This document shows positions 18,330 through 27,244 of a stretch of DNA of 64,000 nucleotides, in pieces. Under the pieces are notes generated by a model that made no database searches, was not told the origin of the DNA, and was given only the letters and a program-made list of their open reading frames with translations. The stretch is from Rhodospirillaceae bacterium. Its GTDB lineage: Bacteria > Pseudomonadota > Alphaproteobacteria > Bin65. The stretch spans positions 1 to 64,000 of the forward strand of contig WTGH01000018.1 of the NCBI GenBank assembly GCA_011523655.1, written 5' to 3'. Every line of letters begins with the position of its first letter. The first letter of the stretch is position 1. The position numbers were made by a program, and so were the translations under genes.

Positions 18330-18536
18330 CTAGAACGGGTTATCGAGCTCGGGGAAGAGCGCCAGCTGCCTGCCGTCGTCGAGGGGGGTCAGGTAGTGGC
18401 GCTGGTCGTCGTAGTAGCGCCGGATCTGGGCGTCGTAGCGGTTTCCGACAGCGTCACCGAGCGCGTAGAGGAAGTCGACCATTGTGGCCGCGGTCTCGTC
18501 GTTGATCTCGTCTGGCCAGTCGATGGGGCAGGTCAT
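18330..18536 (-). CDS. 68-residue transposon-associated protein
   Basis: A small acidic protein (MTCPIDWPDEINDETAATMV, ending ALFPELDNPF) whose ATG overlaps the stop of the AAA ATPase gene as ATGA, so it belongs to the transposition operon. It is predicted helical with aromatic and acidic residues (YDAQIRRYYDDQRHYL). No known domain is seen. It could be a small accessory factor of transposition. Confidence 0.65.
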   Translation of the reverse strand: MTCPIDWPDEINDETAATMVDFLYALGDAVGNRYDAQIRRYYDDQRHYLTPLDDGRQLALFPELDNPF

Positions 18537-19333
18537 GGGCGGAGTTCTTCGAGGGCGTGCTGGAGATGGTCGGCGTTGACGGTTCGGGCGTTGTCGAGGG
18601 CGGCGGCGGACAGCGCGTAGTGGGCGATGCGGTTGATCTGTCGCGGCAGGCCGCGCGCGCCCTGGAACAGGGCCTCGACGGCGGGGGGTTCGAACAGTGG
18701 GAGTTCGCAGCCGGCGAGGCGCAGGCGATGGGTCAGATAGGCGTCGAGCTCATGGCGTTCGAGGCCGGTGAGGTGGTGGCGCACGACGAGGCGCTGGGCG
18801 AGCGATTCGTGGCAGGCCATCGAGAGGCGCCGGCGCAGCTCGGTGAGTCCGACGAGGATGAGGCACATGCGGTTGTCGGAGTCCATGGCGAAGTTGGTCA
18901 TCAGGCGCAGGTCTTCGAGGACGTCGTTGCGCAGGTGGTGCGCCTCGTCGATGACGAGGATGGGCAGTTGTCTGGCCTCCTGTGCGAGGCGGGAGACTTC
19001 GATACGGATGGCGTGATGGGCCGAGGCGCGGGAGCGCTCGACGCCGAGGCCGAGCTCCCAGGCGATGGCCTTGTACATGTCGAGCACGTTGCCGGTGGTC
19101 AGGGAGACGTAGTGCACGCGATACAGGCCTGGATGGAGCTGGGCGGTGAGGTGTCGGCACACGGTGGTCTTTCCGGAGCCGACCTCGCCGGTGAGCAGGC
19201 CGATGCCTTTGAGTTCGATGAGGTGGCCGAGCCTGGCCTCGGCCTCGCGCCGGGCGTTGGATTCGAACAGCTCGTCGGTCTCGGCGGGGGTCTCGAAGGG
19301 CAAGCGGGTGAAGGCGAAGTGTCGCAGGTACAT
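18533..19333 (-). CDS. TnsC/TniB/ExeA-like AAA ATPase of the transposon
   Basis: The 266-residue protein has Walker A GEVGSGKTT (49-57) and Walker B ILVIDEAHHL (125-134), and the general layout of ExeA/TniB-type ATPases (MYLRHFAFTRLPFETP start, RGLPRQINRIAHYAL sensor-2 region with Arg). It should regulate target choice for the transposase by ATP-dependent DNA binding. Its start codon overlaps the transposase stop (TGATG), so both are made from one mRNA. The ATG at 19333 is supported by the family's usual start. Confidence 0.85.
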   Translation of the reverse strand: MYLRHFAFTRLPFETPAETDELFESNARREAEARLGHLIELKGIGLLTGEVGSGKTTVCRHLTAQLHPGLYRVHYVSLTTGNVLDMYKAIAWELGLGVERSRASAHHAIRIEVSRLAQEARQLPILVIDEAHHLRNDVLEDLRLMTNFAMDSDNRMCLILVGLTELRRRLSMACHESLAQRLVVRHHLTGLERHELDAYLTHRLRLAGCELPLFEPPAVEALFQGARGLPRQINRIAHYALSAAALDNARTVNADHLQHALEELRP

Positions 19334-20652
19334 CAGTCGTGCTCCTTGAGCTTTCGCAGGCTGAGCGGCGACGGCGGCGGCTCGGGGGCGGGGTCGCCGG
19401 GTTCGATCTGCTTGGAGTAGACGCCGCGTTTGACCGAGGTATTGGCGTAGGCGTCGAGGCGGGTGGCGTGGCCTGCGGGTTTTGCGTCGTGCACGACGTC
19501 GAGGGGGCGGTTCGGCGGTGCTTCGGGGTCGTAGCGCAAGATGACGTTCTCGCCCACGAGGATGGGGTCGACCTCGTAGAGTCGCCCGTGCAGGCTGACG
19601 GTGCGGTCCTTGTGCACGCGGCGCTTGGCCTCGAAGAGGCAGATGTCGTGGAGGTCTGTGGTGGCGTCGGGGTAGCGTACGGCGGCGCCGGCGAGGGCCC
19701 ATTGCTCGAGCGGTGTGCGTCCCTCGAGGCCGCGATGGGGGGTGTTGTGGTACTCGCCCTCGATCCATGCCCAGAGGCTGCGGTTCAGCGTCTGGAGGCT
19801 GTCGGTGAGTTGCGCATCGAGGTGGGCGAGCCATCCGGCGCGCAGGGTTCGGAACCAGCGCTCGATCTTTCCCTTTCCCGCGGGATGATGAGGTCGTGCG
19901 TGGATGAGGGCGATGCCGAGCTTGGCGCACACCAGGGCGAGCTGTCGGGAGCGGTAGTTGGCGCCGTTGTCGACATAGAGGCGCTGGGGGATGCCGCGGC
20001 GGATGAGGGCGTTGGAGAACACGGGGAGGAAGGCCTGGACGTTCTCTGCGGTGGCGAAGGCGGCGAAGGGGATGACGCGGGTGGCGTCGTCGATGAAGGC
20101 GATGAGGTAGGACTTTCGCCGCGTTCGGCCGTGACGGAGCTTCGGCCCGTGCATGACATCGCTCATCCACAGCTCGCCGGCGTCGCGGAAGGCGAAGCGG
20201 CGGCGGTCGGCGCCGTCGTGGGGCTTGGAATCGAACAGGCCCTCACGGTGGAACAGCCGGTGCACGGTGGAGGGGGCGAGGGGGTAGTCGATGCCGGCGT
20301 CGCGGGCGGCGCGGATGACGGTGCGCACCGACCAGGTGGGATTCGCGGTCTTGAACGCGATCAGGCGTTCGGCGACTGAGGAGGGCAGACGCCGGGGCTT
20401 GCCGCGGTCGGCGCGCGGTTTGGGATACAGCGCCTCGAAGCCGCCATCGCGGTAGAGCTTGATCCAGTCGCGGATGGTGTTGGCGGCGACCTGGGTGCGG
20501 GTGGTGCCGGGGATGGCATAGGCCTGGTCGGCTTTGTCGCGCATCCGGGCGAGGAGGCCCGGCGTGCCTACGGGCAGATGCACCAAGTCGGCGATCACGC
20601 CATATCGGAACAGGGCGGTGGCCTGGCGCAGTTCGTCGTCGGAATGGTTCAA
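19333..20652 (-). CDS. DDE transposase (rve/Mu-type)
   Basis: The 439-residue transposase has an N-terminal helix-turn-helix region (about 50-130), an RNase H-like integrase core with D165 (LWMSDVMHG), D228 (LYVDNGANY) and E264 (GKGKIERWF), giving the classic D-x35-E spacing, and a C-terminal Mu-C-like beta-barrel (about 340-400). All three catalytic residues are present. It pairs with the downstream AAA ATPase, as TnsB with TnsC or TniA with TniB. The last 40 residues are Pro/Glu-rich and may contact the ATPase. Confidence 0.88.
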   Translation of the reverse strand: MNHSDDELRQATALFRYGVIADLVHLPVGTPGLLARMRDKADQAYAIPGTTRTQVAANTIRDWIKLYRDGGFEALYPKPRADRGKPRRLPSSVAERLIAFKTANPTWSVRTVIRAARDAGIDYPLAPSTVHRLFHREGLFDSKPHDGADRRRFAFRDAGELWMSDVMHGPKLRHGRTRRKSYLIAFIDDATRVIPFAAFATAENVQAFLPVFSNALIRRGIPQRLYVDNGANYRSRQLALVCAKLGIALIHARPHHPAGKGKIERWFRTLRAGWLAHLDAQLTDSLQTLNRSLWAWIEGEYHNTPHRGLEGRTPLEQWALAGAAVRYPDATTDLHDICLFEAKRRVHKDRTVSLHGRLYEVDPILVGENVILRYDPEAPPNRPLDVVHDAKPAGHATRLDAYANTSVKRGVYSKQIEPGDPAPEPPPSPLSLRKLKEHD

Positions 20653-20703
20653 CAGCGTGCTCCTCGGTCGTCTCGGGGGACTTCGCCCCGGGAGACGGAC
20701 ACG

Positions 20704-21327
20704 CTATGCAGGTACGGGCGGCGGGTCAGACCCCATCTTGTGTTGGCGCGCGCGGGTGCGATTCGTCGCTGCGAGTCCGTGAGGGTGGAACCCCAACGGT
20801 GCGGGCAGTACGGGGAGTTGTTGCGCGACCAGAGTGCGCAGCGCCCTGAGCGCGGTATCGGTCTCGAGCCGAGTCCGTACCGCGCCCACTTCGGCGATGC
20901 AGCGAGCAAGCTGCTCGGGGAGCAGGCCGATGACGATGCTCAGGACGTGGTGGACGAGCCGCACCCGACGCTCGACCCAGCGCATCGCCCCCGGGAGCTC
21001 GACCGGGTCGGTGCGCAACGCATCGGCCGCGGCGCCGAGGCTCGGCGCCTGCTCGGCGTGAGCCACCACCGCTTCGAGGGTGTCGAGCTCGCCGGGCAGC
21101 CGAGCCGCCAGACAGTCCGGCAGCAGGCTGATGGTGGTGTGGCTCTCGGGGCAGTACCAGCGAGCAATCCGTGTCCCGCGCGGGGTCTTGCGCGGATAAG
21201 TGCCATGGCGTGCCAGCGAACATCCCCCGTGGGGGTGATTCGGACAGCGCTCGAGGCTTGCAGCGCGCCACGCCTGGGCTCTAACGTATTGCTCGCCGGT
21301 AAGCCCCGTCTCATACCGAAGCTGCAC
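20704..21327 (-). CDS. DUF6431-like transposon protein with Cys/His cluster
   Basis: About 207 residues with a zinc-finger-like N-terminal region (CPNHPHGGCSLARHGTY, then WYCPESH) followed by TISLLPDCLAARLPGEL and a helical rest. This matches the DUF6431 proteins I know from elements with this kind of transposase and ATPase; the role is probably DNA recognition in transposition or targeting, by inference. The frame is open back to 21525, but the conserved part begins at VQLRYETGL, so the GTG at 21327 is taken as the start with modest certainty. Confidence 0.65.
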   Translation of the reverse strand: MQLRYETGLTGEQYVRAQAWRAASLERCPNHPHGGCSLARHGTYPRKTPRGTRIARWYCPESHTTISLLPDCLAARLPGELDTLEAVVAHAEQAPSLGAAADALRTDPVELPGAMRWVERRVRLVHHVLSIVIGLLPEQLARCIAEVGAVRTRLETDTALRALRTLVAQQLPVLPAPLGFHPHGLAATNRTRARQHKMGSDPPPVPA

Positions 21328-21599
21328 CGGCCGTGGCCCGGCGGGGTCCGTCTCCCCGCGCGGGCCAACTCCACTGTCGAGAGAAGGAATGCCGAGACTA
21401 CGGCGGCGGCGGGCGCGATTCCAAGCGGGGCGGAGATGGGCGCGTCCCCCAGTCAAGCTGGGGGCAGGCCCTGCGGACCGAGCGCCGCCACTCTCGCGAC
21501 CACATCCCCACCGCTTCGACAACAATCATTCATGAGAAAGGCAACTTCACCACGACCGGGCGTGTCCCGGATTGCCCCGTTGTTCCAGGAAAACCGTCG

Positions 21600-21656
21600 A
21601 CGGAATAATCCGGTCAAATCGCAGGGTGCTCCCACGAGATAAAGCGGGAAACAACA
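21600..21656 (-). repeat. right transposon end
   Basis: Read on the minus strand, this end starts TGTTGTTTCC and contains CTCGTGGG and GACCGGATTATTCC boxes that match boxes in the left end. The inner box is displaced 10 bp relative to the left end, about one helical turn. Confidence 0.7.
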
Positions 21657-21661
21657 ACGAT
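21657..21661. repeat. target-site duplication, right copy (ACGAT)
   Basis: Direct repeat of 18032-18036, immediately outside the right transposon end. Confidence 0.85.
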
Positions 21662-22435
21662 GTTGCTGGCGAACTCCCAGCTCCGGGGGCTCGGGAAGGC
21701 GTGCTCCTTCGACTGGGGCTCGAAGCGGTGCAGCAGCTCGGGCTCCAGCTCGATGAAGAACAGCACTTCGGGAGCGATCCCGTTGGCCGCGCCCCAGGCA
21801 AGCCAGTCCCTGGCGTCGACCCGGATCTCCAGATGGACCAGGCGGTTGCTGAGCGGCGTCGGCATGCGGTGGACCACGGCGCGGTCGGCATCCCGGTTGC
21901 CGCAGGCGATCAGGGACGCGCCCTCGGGCAGCTCGTACTCGCCGCACTTCCGTTCGAGGAAGAGCTGGTAGAGCGCCGCCTGGACCATCGGCACGGCGGA
22001 GGGCAGCTCTTCGAGGTTGATGAGCCACAGGCCGGGATCGGTTGTGGGCGGCAGGAAAGCCGGTGGCGCCCAGGACGTGCGCTGGTCGAGCAGCCCGGCG
22101 ACCGCCTGGTAGCGCCGCACGAGCGCGGGCACGTCGGCGGCGATGTCGTTGCCCCCGAAATCCTTGACGATGACATCGGCCAGCGCGCGCTCCAGCACGT
22201 TCAGCGAACGCCATGGGATGCCGCGCAGATCGACGGGGTCGAGGAGAAGCGCCCGTACGTCGACATACTGGCGGTTGACGGCGGCTGCGACCTGCCGGGC
22301 GATCATCGACTTGGCCGCGCCGGGCGGCCCCCAGACCATGGTCGGCTGGCGGGCCTCCACCAGTAGGGCGAGCACCTCGGCGAGCTCGCTGGGTCTCAGC
22401 GTGTAGTCGGCGGAGATGGTCTCAGGCAAGGTCAT
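21657..22435 (-). pseudogene. AAA+ ATPase (MoxR/CobS type), N-terminal part cut off by a transposon
   Basis: From the ATG at 22435 the frame encodes MTLPETISADYTLRPSELAE, a Walker A WGPPGAAKS (35-43) and Walker B-like WLINLEELPS, then ACGNRD (sensor 1) and PSPRSWEFASNIV at the junction. These are typical of MoxR/CobS-type ATPases that remodel targets together with VWA-domain partners. The frame runs 14 codons into the transposon before stopping at 21614, so a truncated 273-residue protein with an intact ATP site but no lid domain could still be made. Confidence 0.82.
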
Positions 22436-22494
22436 GGGCGTGCTCCGGGATGGCGGATAGGCGGCGCGGGCCGCCCTCTCCGGGCGCCCGGCCT

Positions 22495-23406
22495 TCACCG
22501 GGACGCCAGCGCCGCTCCACTCCTTCCACACCGGGGTGTGAGGCCGCCGCGTCTTGCGACGGTCCGGTGTGTCCGCGCCGGTCGAGACCGAAGGCGGTTG
22601 AAACCCATCGCGTCCTCGGTGCTGGAGGCCGCGGCCGGGGAAATGCCGGTCAATTCGGGCAGGGGAACGCGGGAGGGCGAGAGCGTGTGGCCGATGCGGC
22701 GCTCGATCTCGGCGTAGCGCCGGTAGAGTTCGGGGCGGAGTTCGGCCGCCCGGCGCAGATCGGCGCGGGATGCCAGGATGCAGAAGCTGCAACTCAGCCT
22801 CGACATGCCGGCGGCGTAGGCCCAGTGCGGCGCCTGGCCGGCCTCGCGGACGATGCGGAACACGTCCTCGGTCGAGAGGCCGAATATGGGGAGCCAGTCG
22901 AAGACCTCGCGGCCGGCGGCGCTCATGCGGTCGTTGCGCCGCCATGGCGCCTTCCCGGCTCGCGCCGGGCTTTCCTCGGCGCGCATACCCATGGCGTTGA
23001 CGAGCCGGCCGCCGAAGCGCGGATGCGCCTTGAGATAGCGGCGCAACTCACGCTGGATCGGTCCGGCCTTGAAATCGCTGGTACACCAGCGCGCTTTGCT
23101 CGACGGCCAGAGGCCGCGTTCCTCCACCCGCTGGAGCAGGGTCTTGCCGGACGCGACCGGCGCGAAGATCAGCGGCACGCCCTCGGGGAGGGTCGCCTCG
23201 ATATGCTCGATGGTGCCGGGCCACTCGACCTCGCCGAGCGGGGCGTGGACCGCGAGGAGCTGGCTGCGCGGAACGATCCGCGACAGCAGGATTGTCATCG
23301 CTTGCGAATCCTTGCCGCCGGAGTGATTGACGGCGACGAGGGCGCCGGTTTGGATCATCTCCCGGCACCGGGGCGGCGTCGGAATGTCGGCGATGCGGCT
23401 GGACAT
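22495..23406 (-). CDS. PAPS reductase-like PP-loop protein of a mobile element
   Basis: The 303-residue protein has the PP-loop SGGKDS at 29-34, which binds ATP alpha-phosphates in adenylating or thiolating enzymes, followed by the ARWCTSDFKAGPIQRELRR segment and a CSFC pair near residue 220, typical of the phosphoadenosine phosphosulfate reductase-like proteins on phages and integrative elements (relatives include DndC). It is unlikely to be the housekeeping CysH. The last 40 residues are Arg-rich and look like an altered tail. GGGGAG precedes the ATG. It lies 59 bp upstream of the AAA gene and was probably in its operon. Confidence 0.75.
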   Translation of the reverse strand: MSSRIADIPTPPRCREMIQTGALVAVNHSGGKDSQAMTILLSRIVPRSQLLAVHAPLGEVEWPGTIEHIEATLPEGVPLIFAPVASGKTLLQRVEERGLWPSSKARWCTSDFKAGPIQRELRRYLKAHPRFGGRLVNAMGMRAEESPARAGKAPWRRNDRMSAAGREVFDWLPIFGLSTEDVFRIVREAGQAPHWAYAAGMSRLSCSFCILASRADLRRAAELRPELYRRYAEIERRIGHTLSPSRVPLPELTGISPAAASSTEDAMGFNRLRSRPARTHRTVARRGGLTPRCGRSGAALASR

Positions 23407-23669
23407 GGAGCGGTCTCCCCGGCGGCGGCGCGGGGGACCGCCTCTCGGCCCCCGGATCGTCCCGGCAACCGCCGGCCTCCGACTCCTGGCGCCGGGCCGC
23501 GAGGTATGGCGGTGCGAAACGCCGGAGGGGCGCGCGAAGGGATGCGGAATTGCCGCTGCCGGGATCGCGGAGACGGGGGTATCGTGCTAACCGTGGGAGT
23601 TGGAGCGGCTACGGTCTGCCGGGTGAGCCTGGCCTCCGGTGAACGCAAGGGAACTGAAGGAGAGAACGA

Positions 23670-23957
23670 GTGAACAAGTCGGACATTGCCGATCGTGTGG
23701 CGGGGCGGGCCGGAGTAGGCAAGTCGGCGGCCGGGGACGCCGTGGATGCCGTGTTCGAGGCGATCGCGGAGGCCCTGACCGGGGGCGAGGATGTGCGGGT
23801 CGCCGGATTCGGCACCTTCGGCACCAGAAGCCGTCCCGCGCGCACGGGGCGCAACCCGAGGACCGGCGAGAGCCTGGAGATCGCCGCATCGACGGCGCCG
23901 ACGTTCAAGCCCGGCAAACCGTTGAGGGATGCGGTGAACGCGGGAGGCGCGTCGTAG
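23670..23957 (+). CDS. HU-family DNA-binding protein
   Basis: The 95-residue protein has the full HU/IHF fold: N-terminal helices (MNKSDIADRVAGRAGVGKSA), the EDVRVAGFGTFGTRSRPAR beta-arm entry, the GRNPRTGE arm tip and a C-terminal AAAxxPTFKPGKPLRDAVN helix. It would bend DNA and may assist the recombinases nearby. It starts with GTG at 23670 behind AAGGAGAG. Its G+C matches the host rather than the low-G+C genes downstream. Confidence 0.9.
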   Translation: MNKSDIADRVAGRAGVGKSAAGDAVDAVFEAIAEALTGGEDVRVAGFGTFGTRSRPARTGRNPRTGESLEIAASTAPTFKPGKPLRDAVNAGGAS

Positions 23958-24176
23958 GTTCGGCCCACCCGGCACCCGGCCGCCGATCCCGATCCAGGTC
24001 GCGTGTTGCAAGACGGGAGTGAGCCGACCGATGCCGAAGGAAGCGCCCAGATGGCAGGCTCATGCCGCAAGCGGCTACGATGGCGGTAGGTAGGAACGGG
24101 CCTGTCGATATGGTCTATGCGAGGCCCGAATTTAACGCCCCCTGGGTGGTTGCATGTAAGGCAAAGGACTGAGTCT

Positions 24177-24641
24177 ATGGAATTTGACCCGACATTCTGG
24201 ATCGTCGTGATTATCGTAGGTTTTTCCTTAGTGACTTTGGCTGGTGTTTTTGCATTTGGTCTGTTCATTTATGGTTCGCAGTGGAGAAGTCCTTTTCTTG
24301 TTCATGCTCTTGAATCACTTGTCATGCTTTTGCATGAAATTCGCCGTACAAAGCCTGTCGATAAAGCGGCAATGGAGGTGACAAAAGAGATTTCTAATTC
24401 GATTGAGTTGTACTTGGACAGAAGAAATAAGTTTTGGGAGTTGTTCGGCCAGATTGCACTTGCCGTCGTGGTTGTACTTGTTGTAGCTATCTTACTATTG
24501 ACCAAGACAATAGACGCGGATGCTGGATTGCCAATTTTGACAGCTGTAGTTGCATTTGTAATCAGCAAAGGAATAGACGCGAAAGGAACTGACCGAAACA
24601 CTGCCGTGCCACCTGCGGGTTTCGGACCTAGAGATGAATGA
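24177..24641 (+). CDS. low-G+C membrane protein, unknown
   Basis: The 154-residue product has three hydrophobic segments: about residues 7-32 (FWIVVIIVGFSLVTLAGVFA), 92-116 (FGQIALAVVVVLVVAILLL) and 120-138. Between the first two is a helical, charged cytoplasmic stretch (HEIRRTKPVDKAAMEVTKEI). I recognise no family. Codon use is A/T-richer than almost everything around, suggesting recent acquisition. AAAGGA precedes the ATG at 24177. It may act with the next gene, 321 bp downstream, which shares the base composition. Confidence 0.6.
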   Translation: MEFDPTFWIVVIIVGFSLVTLAGVFAFGLFIYGSQWRSPFLVHALESLVMLLHEIRRTKPVDKAAMEVTKEISNSIELYLDRRNKFWELFGQIALAVVVVLVVAILLLTKTIDADAGLPILTAVVAFVISKGIDAKGTDRNTAVPPAGFGPRDE

Positions 24642-24962
24642 TCTATATTGGATGATGGATCTTCAGTCCTTTCATCGGTACGGATATGCTGAAGTCTCCG
24701 GATGGTTGGACCCGATGTTGGGATGGACTGGGTGGATACAACCCCAATCAAGGCCGCGTGCAGACATGACGGTCTTCGCAGGAATGGGCGCCAATTTGTG
24801 CGGACGGTTCAGTTCGAGGACTGGGTCTAGAGTCCCAATGGATGTTAGCACCTCATGAACTAACCTGAGTTTAGGGAAAAGGATGTGTAGGTTACTGAAC
24901 TCGCTGATCGCATCAGGAGAACATGGTCAGCATTCCGAGAATGGACAGAGCGGGAGAAGCAA
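24642..24962. other. intergenic stretch, nothing recognised
   Basis: About 320 bp between two low-G+C genes on the plus strand. I see no convincing gene, repeat or RNA. It shares the lower G+C of its neighbours and probably arrived with them. Confidence 0.5.
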
Positions 24963-25850
24963 GTGGCTGATGTAGATCCAGCATTGACGAACTCGATACG
25001 GTTTCAGAAGTTTCGGAGAGAATTGATAGGGAATATTCCTCGGATACCTAACAATCGGGAGTCTTTAAGTGCGATCGAGTCAAAACACCCAACTGATCTG
25101 CTTATCATCTACATGTGCTGGAGATTGCGCAATGTAGCCACTCGCCCTAGAAAAGTAACTGGGATGTTTGCTATTGAGAACGATGGTCGAGCTGCTGCGC
25201 TGAGAGCGAATATCGAGGCATTCGTTGAAGCGGTGGAGACTGGCGCAGACTTAGGTCCGTATCTTTCGCGAAAGGCACATCGACATGGCTATGTCATGGC
25301 CTCGGATCCGGAAAACAGCAACGCCGCAACATGGAATGACAAGGATTTTGTGCTCAATGTGATGGGGCTTCACCATTTCCATCTCGGTCTGAATATGCAG
25401 TCAAGTGGGTTGATGGATAGAACTGATGAGGTCTTGTTTGCGTCTGTACGCCGTGAGGAGGTCGAAATCTTGGGGCTGTTCGACCATTCCGTCTTTGAAT
25501 GGACAGTCGACGACGAAATGGTGCCGGAGAGAAAGAGATTGTGGTCGGTGTATGATGAAATGCAGTTCAAGGATAGTGCGCCAGGAAGTATAGTGATGGG
25601 TGGATATGGAAACATGGGAATTACGACTGCGGGAACTCCATTAGTGGTAACGAAAAAGGCAATTGAGCATATCGCGATCATTAAGAAAATCGATCCGAAG
25701 CTCGACGATGCGGAGTATGTTCAAACACTCTTTGACGGGCATATTGCGCGGAAGAGGGTAAAGCTGGCTTGGTGCTATCGCCACCTCGACTTTGGGCTCG
25801 TGAATGAACCGTCTGACGATTTCGTTCTTTTCGGACCAGGCCCAAACTAG
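24963..25850 (+). CDS. conserved hypothetical protein with LHHxHL and RTDxxLFA motifs
   Basis: The 295-residue protein starts at GTG 24963 behind GGGAG. It contains LLIIYMCWRLRNVATRPRKV (about 48-67), WNDKDFVLNVMGLHHFHLG (about 124-142) and RTDEVLFASVRREE (about 153-166). I associate this ordered set (YxxWRxRxxxxRPR, GLHHxHL, RTDxLLFA) with a widespread family of uncharacterised proteins found in accessory regions. The two His of LHHxHL could be catalytic or metal ligands. No membrane segment is present. Codon use is A/T-rich relative to flanking genes. The function is unknown. Confidence 0.6.
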   Translation: MADVDPALTNSIRFQKFRRELIGNIPRIPNNRESLSAIESKHPTDLLIIYMCWRLRNVATRPRKVTGMFAIENDGRAAALRANIEAFVEAVETGADLGPYLSRKAHRHGYVMASDPENSNAATWNDKDFVLNVMGLHHFHLGLNMQSSGLMDRTDEVLFASVRREEVEILGLFDHSVFEWTVDDEMVPERKRLWSVYDEMQFKDSAPGSIVMGGYGNMGITTAGTPLVVTKKAIEHIAIIKKIDPKLDDAEYVQTLFDGHIARKRVKLAWCYRHLDFGLVNEPSDDFVLFGPGPN

Positions 25851-26021
25851 TTTAGAGGGGAGCCCCCGACAAAGGTGATGACTCGGTGGGTGTTGAAGGG
25901 TATGGGTATTCCCAAGCGGGAGCAGAACTAGACAGCCGGACTCCCGGTCTCGTTTCCTTATGAAGGTTTGGCGCATCGCACGATCTTCAGAGCGTCATGG
26001 CGTTGCCATGGTTCTCGTCGA

Positions 26022-27224
26022 TCACTGGACGGCGGCAACCTCCGGCGGCGTGTCCATGTCGGCTTCGAGGCTGTCCGCAATTCTCGCGGCGGCGACCTTG
26101 ACCGAGTGCCGCCCGAGGTGTGCGTAGCGCGCGGTCGTCTGCACCTGCGTGTGGCCGAGCAGCTTCCCGATCATCGGCAGACTCTCCCCGAGGGCGAGCG
26201 CCCGCGAGGCGAAGCTGTGTCGCAGATCGTGCAGGCGGACGTCTTCAAGCCCCGCCTCCTTGCGGACGACCTGCCACGACACGTTCAGCGTGCGCAGGCG
26301 GGTGCCGCGCACGCGGCCGGGAAACACCCAGGGGTTGCCGGGCCGGCGCGGCAGCGCGGTCAGGACCTGCTTCGCCGCCGGCGAGAGCGGCACCGCCCGC
26401 GCGCCGGTCTTCGCGTCGCGGAGCCGCAACTCGTCGTGTTCGAGATCGACATGCTCCCATTTGAGCGTCGCGACTTCGTTGCGCCGGCAGCCGGTCAGCA
26501 TCAGCAGGCGCAGCGCCCCGGCCGCGCTCGCCGAGACCGTGCCCGCGGTTTCGAGCTCGGCCAGCACCCGGCCCAGCCGGTCGAACTCCTGCTCCGACAG
26601 AAAGCGCTCGCGCCCGCGCGTCGGATACTTCTGGATGAACCGGCAGGGATTGCCCCCGGCCGGCGCCTCGCCCGACTTCGCGGCGGTGTAGAACAGCCGG
26701 GAGAGCAGCGAGACCGTCTGGTTCGCCATGACCGGCTTATCGCGCATCCGGTAGTGCAGCGCCGCAACGTGGTCGGGCGTGACCTCGCTCAGGCGGAGCG
26801 CCCCGAACTTCGGCAACAGGAACTTGTCCAGGATATGGCGGCATCCCCGCTGCGTCGTCGGCTTGCAGCGCACGGCGACGTGCTCCGTCATGTACCGCTC
26901 GGCCATCTCGGCGATCGTCGGTCCGTTGGCCGAAGGCGAATCCTCGCCGGGCCGGCGCGGGGTCTCGCCCGCCTTCAGGCTGGCAAGCAGCCGTCCCGCC
27001 TCGCGCCGCGCCCGCTCGGGCGTCCACACCCCGTGGCGGCCGATGGTGACGCGGCGGGTTTTCCCCCGGGCGCGGGTCTGCACCATGTAGACCTTCGACC
27101 CCGAGGGATGGACGCGCACCCCGAAGCCGGTGAGGTCGCGGTCCCAGAAGAGGGCCTCGCGCCCGGCGACCGGCAGGGCGTCGACGGCGCGGCGGGACAG
27201 GACGAGCTTGTTCGGGCGTGGCAT
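26022..27224 (-). CDS. tyrosine recombinase / integrase (tandem pair B, distal)
   Basis: The 400-residue integrase has an N-terminal DUF4102-type domain (LTGFGVRVHPSGSKVYMVQT), a core-binding domain (about 100-190) and an intact active site: R247 (TGCRRNE), H332 and R335 (HDLRHS), H358 (LGHTQV) and Y367 (TTARYAHL). GGGAG lies before the ATG. It follows the next integrase gene by 20 bp on the same strand. It is close in layout to that neighbour but clearly different in sequence, so the two are ancient paralogues, not a fresh duplication. Confidence 0.9.
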   Translation of the reverse strand: MPRPNKLVLSRRAVDALPVAGREALFWDRDLTGFGVRVHPSGSKVYMVQTRARGKTRRVTIGRHGVWTPERARREAGRLLASLKAGETPRRPGEDSPSANGPTIAEMAERYMTEHVAVRCKPTTQRGCRHILDKFLLPKFGALRLSEVTPDHVAALHYRMRDKPVMANQTVSLLSRLFYTAAKSGEAPAGGNPCRFIQKYPTRGRERFLSEQEFDRLGRVLAELETAGTVSASAAGALRLLMLTGCRRNEVATLKWEHVDLEHDELRLRDAKTGARAVPLSPAAKQVLTALPRRPGNPWVFPGRVRGTRLRTLNVSWQVVRKEAGLEDVRLHDLRHSFASRALALGESLPMIGKLLGHTQVQTTARYAHLGRHSVKVAAARIADSLEADMDTPPEVAAVQ

Positions 27225-27244
27225 GGCGGGCTCCCGTGGAAAGT

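Larger units (their letters stand above)
18037..21656 (-). mobile_element. 3,620-bp Tn552/Tn7-like transposon with TGT...ACA ends
   Basis: The element carries four genes on the minus strand: a DUF6431 protein, a DDE transposase, an AAA ATPase and a 68-residue protein. Both ends begin TGTTGTTTC, followed by imperfect inverted subterminal repeats; for example GACCGGTTTATT on the left matches GACCGGATTATT on the right, 10 bp further in. It is flanked by the 5-bp duplication ACGAT and interrupts an AAA ATPase gene. There is no TniQ, resolvase or passenger resistance gene. All genes look intact, so it may be active. Confidence 0.85.

Noticed and set aside
24634..24858. 74-codon plus-strand frame after the low-G+C membrane gene
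   Set aside because: No ribosome-binding site, no conserved pattern, and it overlaps the end of the preceding gene; probably non-coding.
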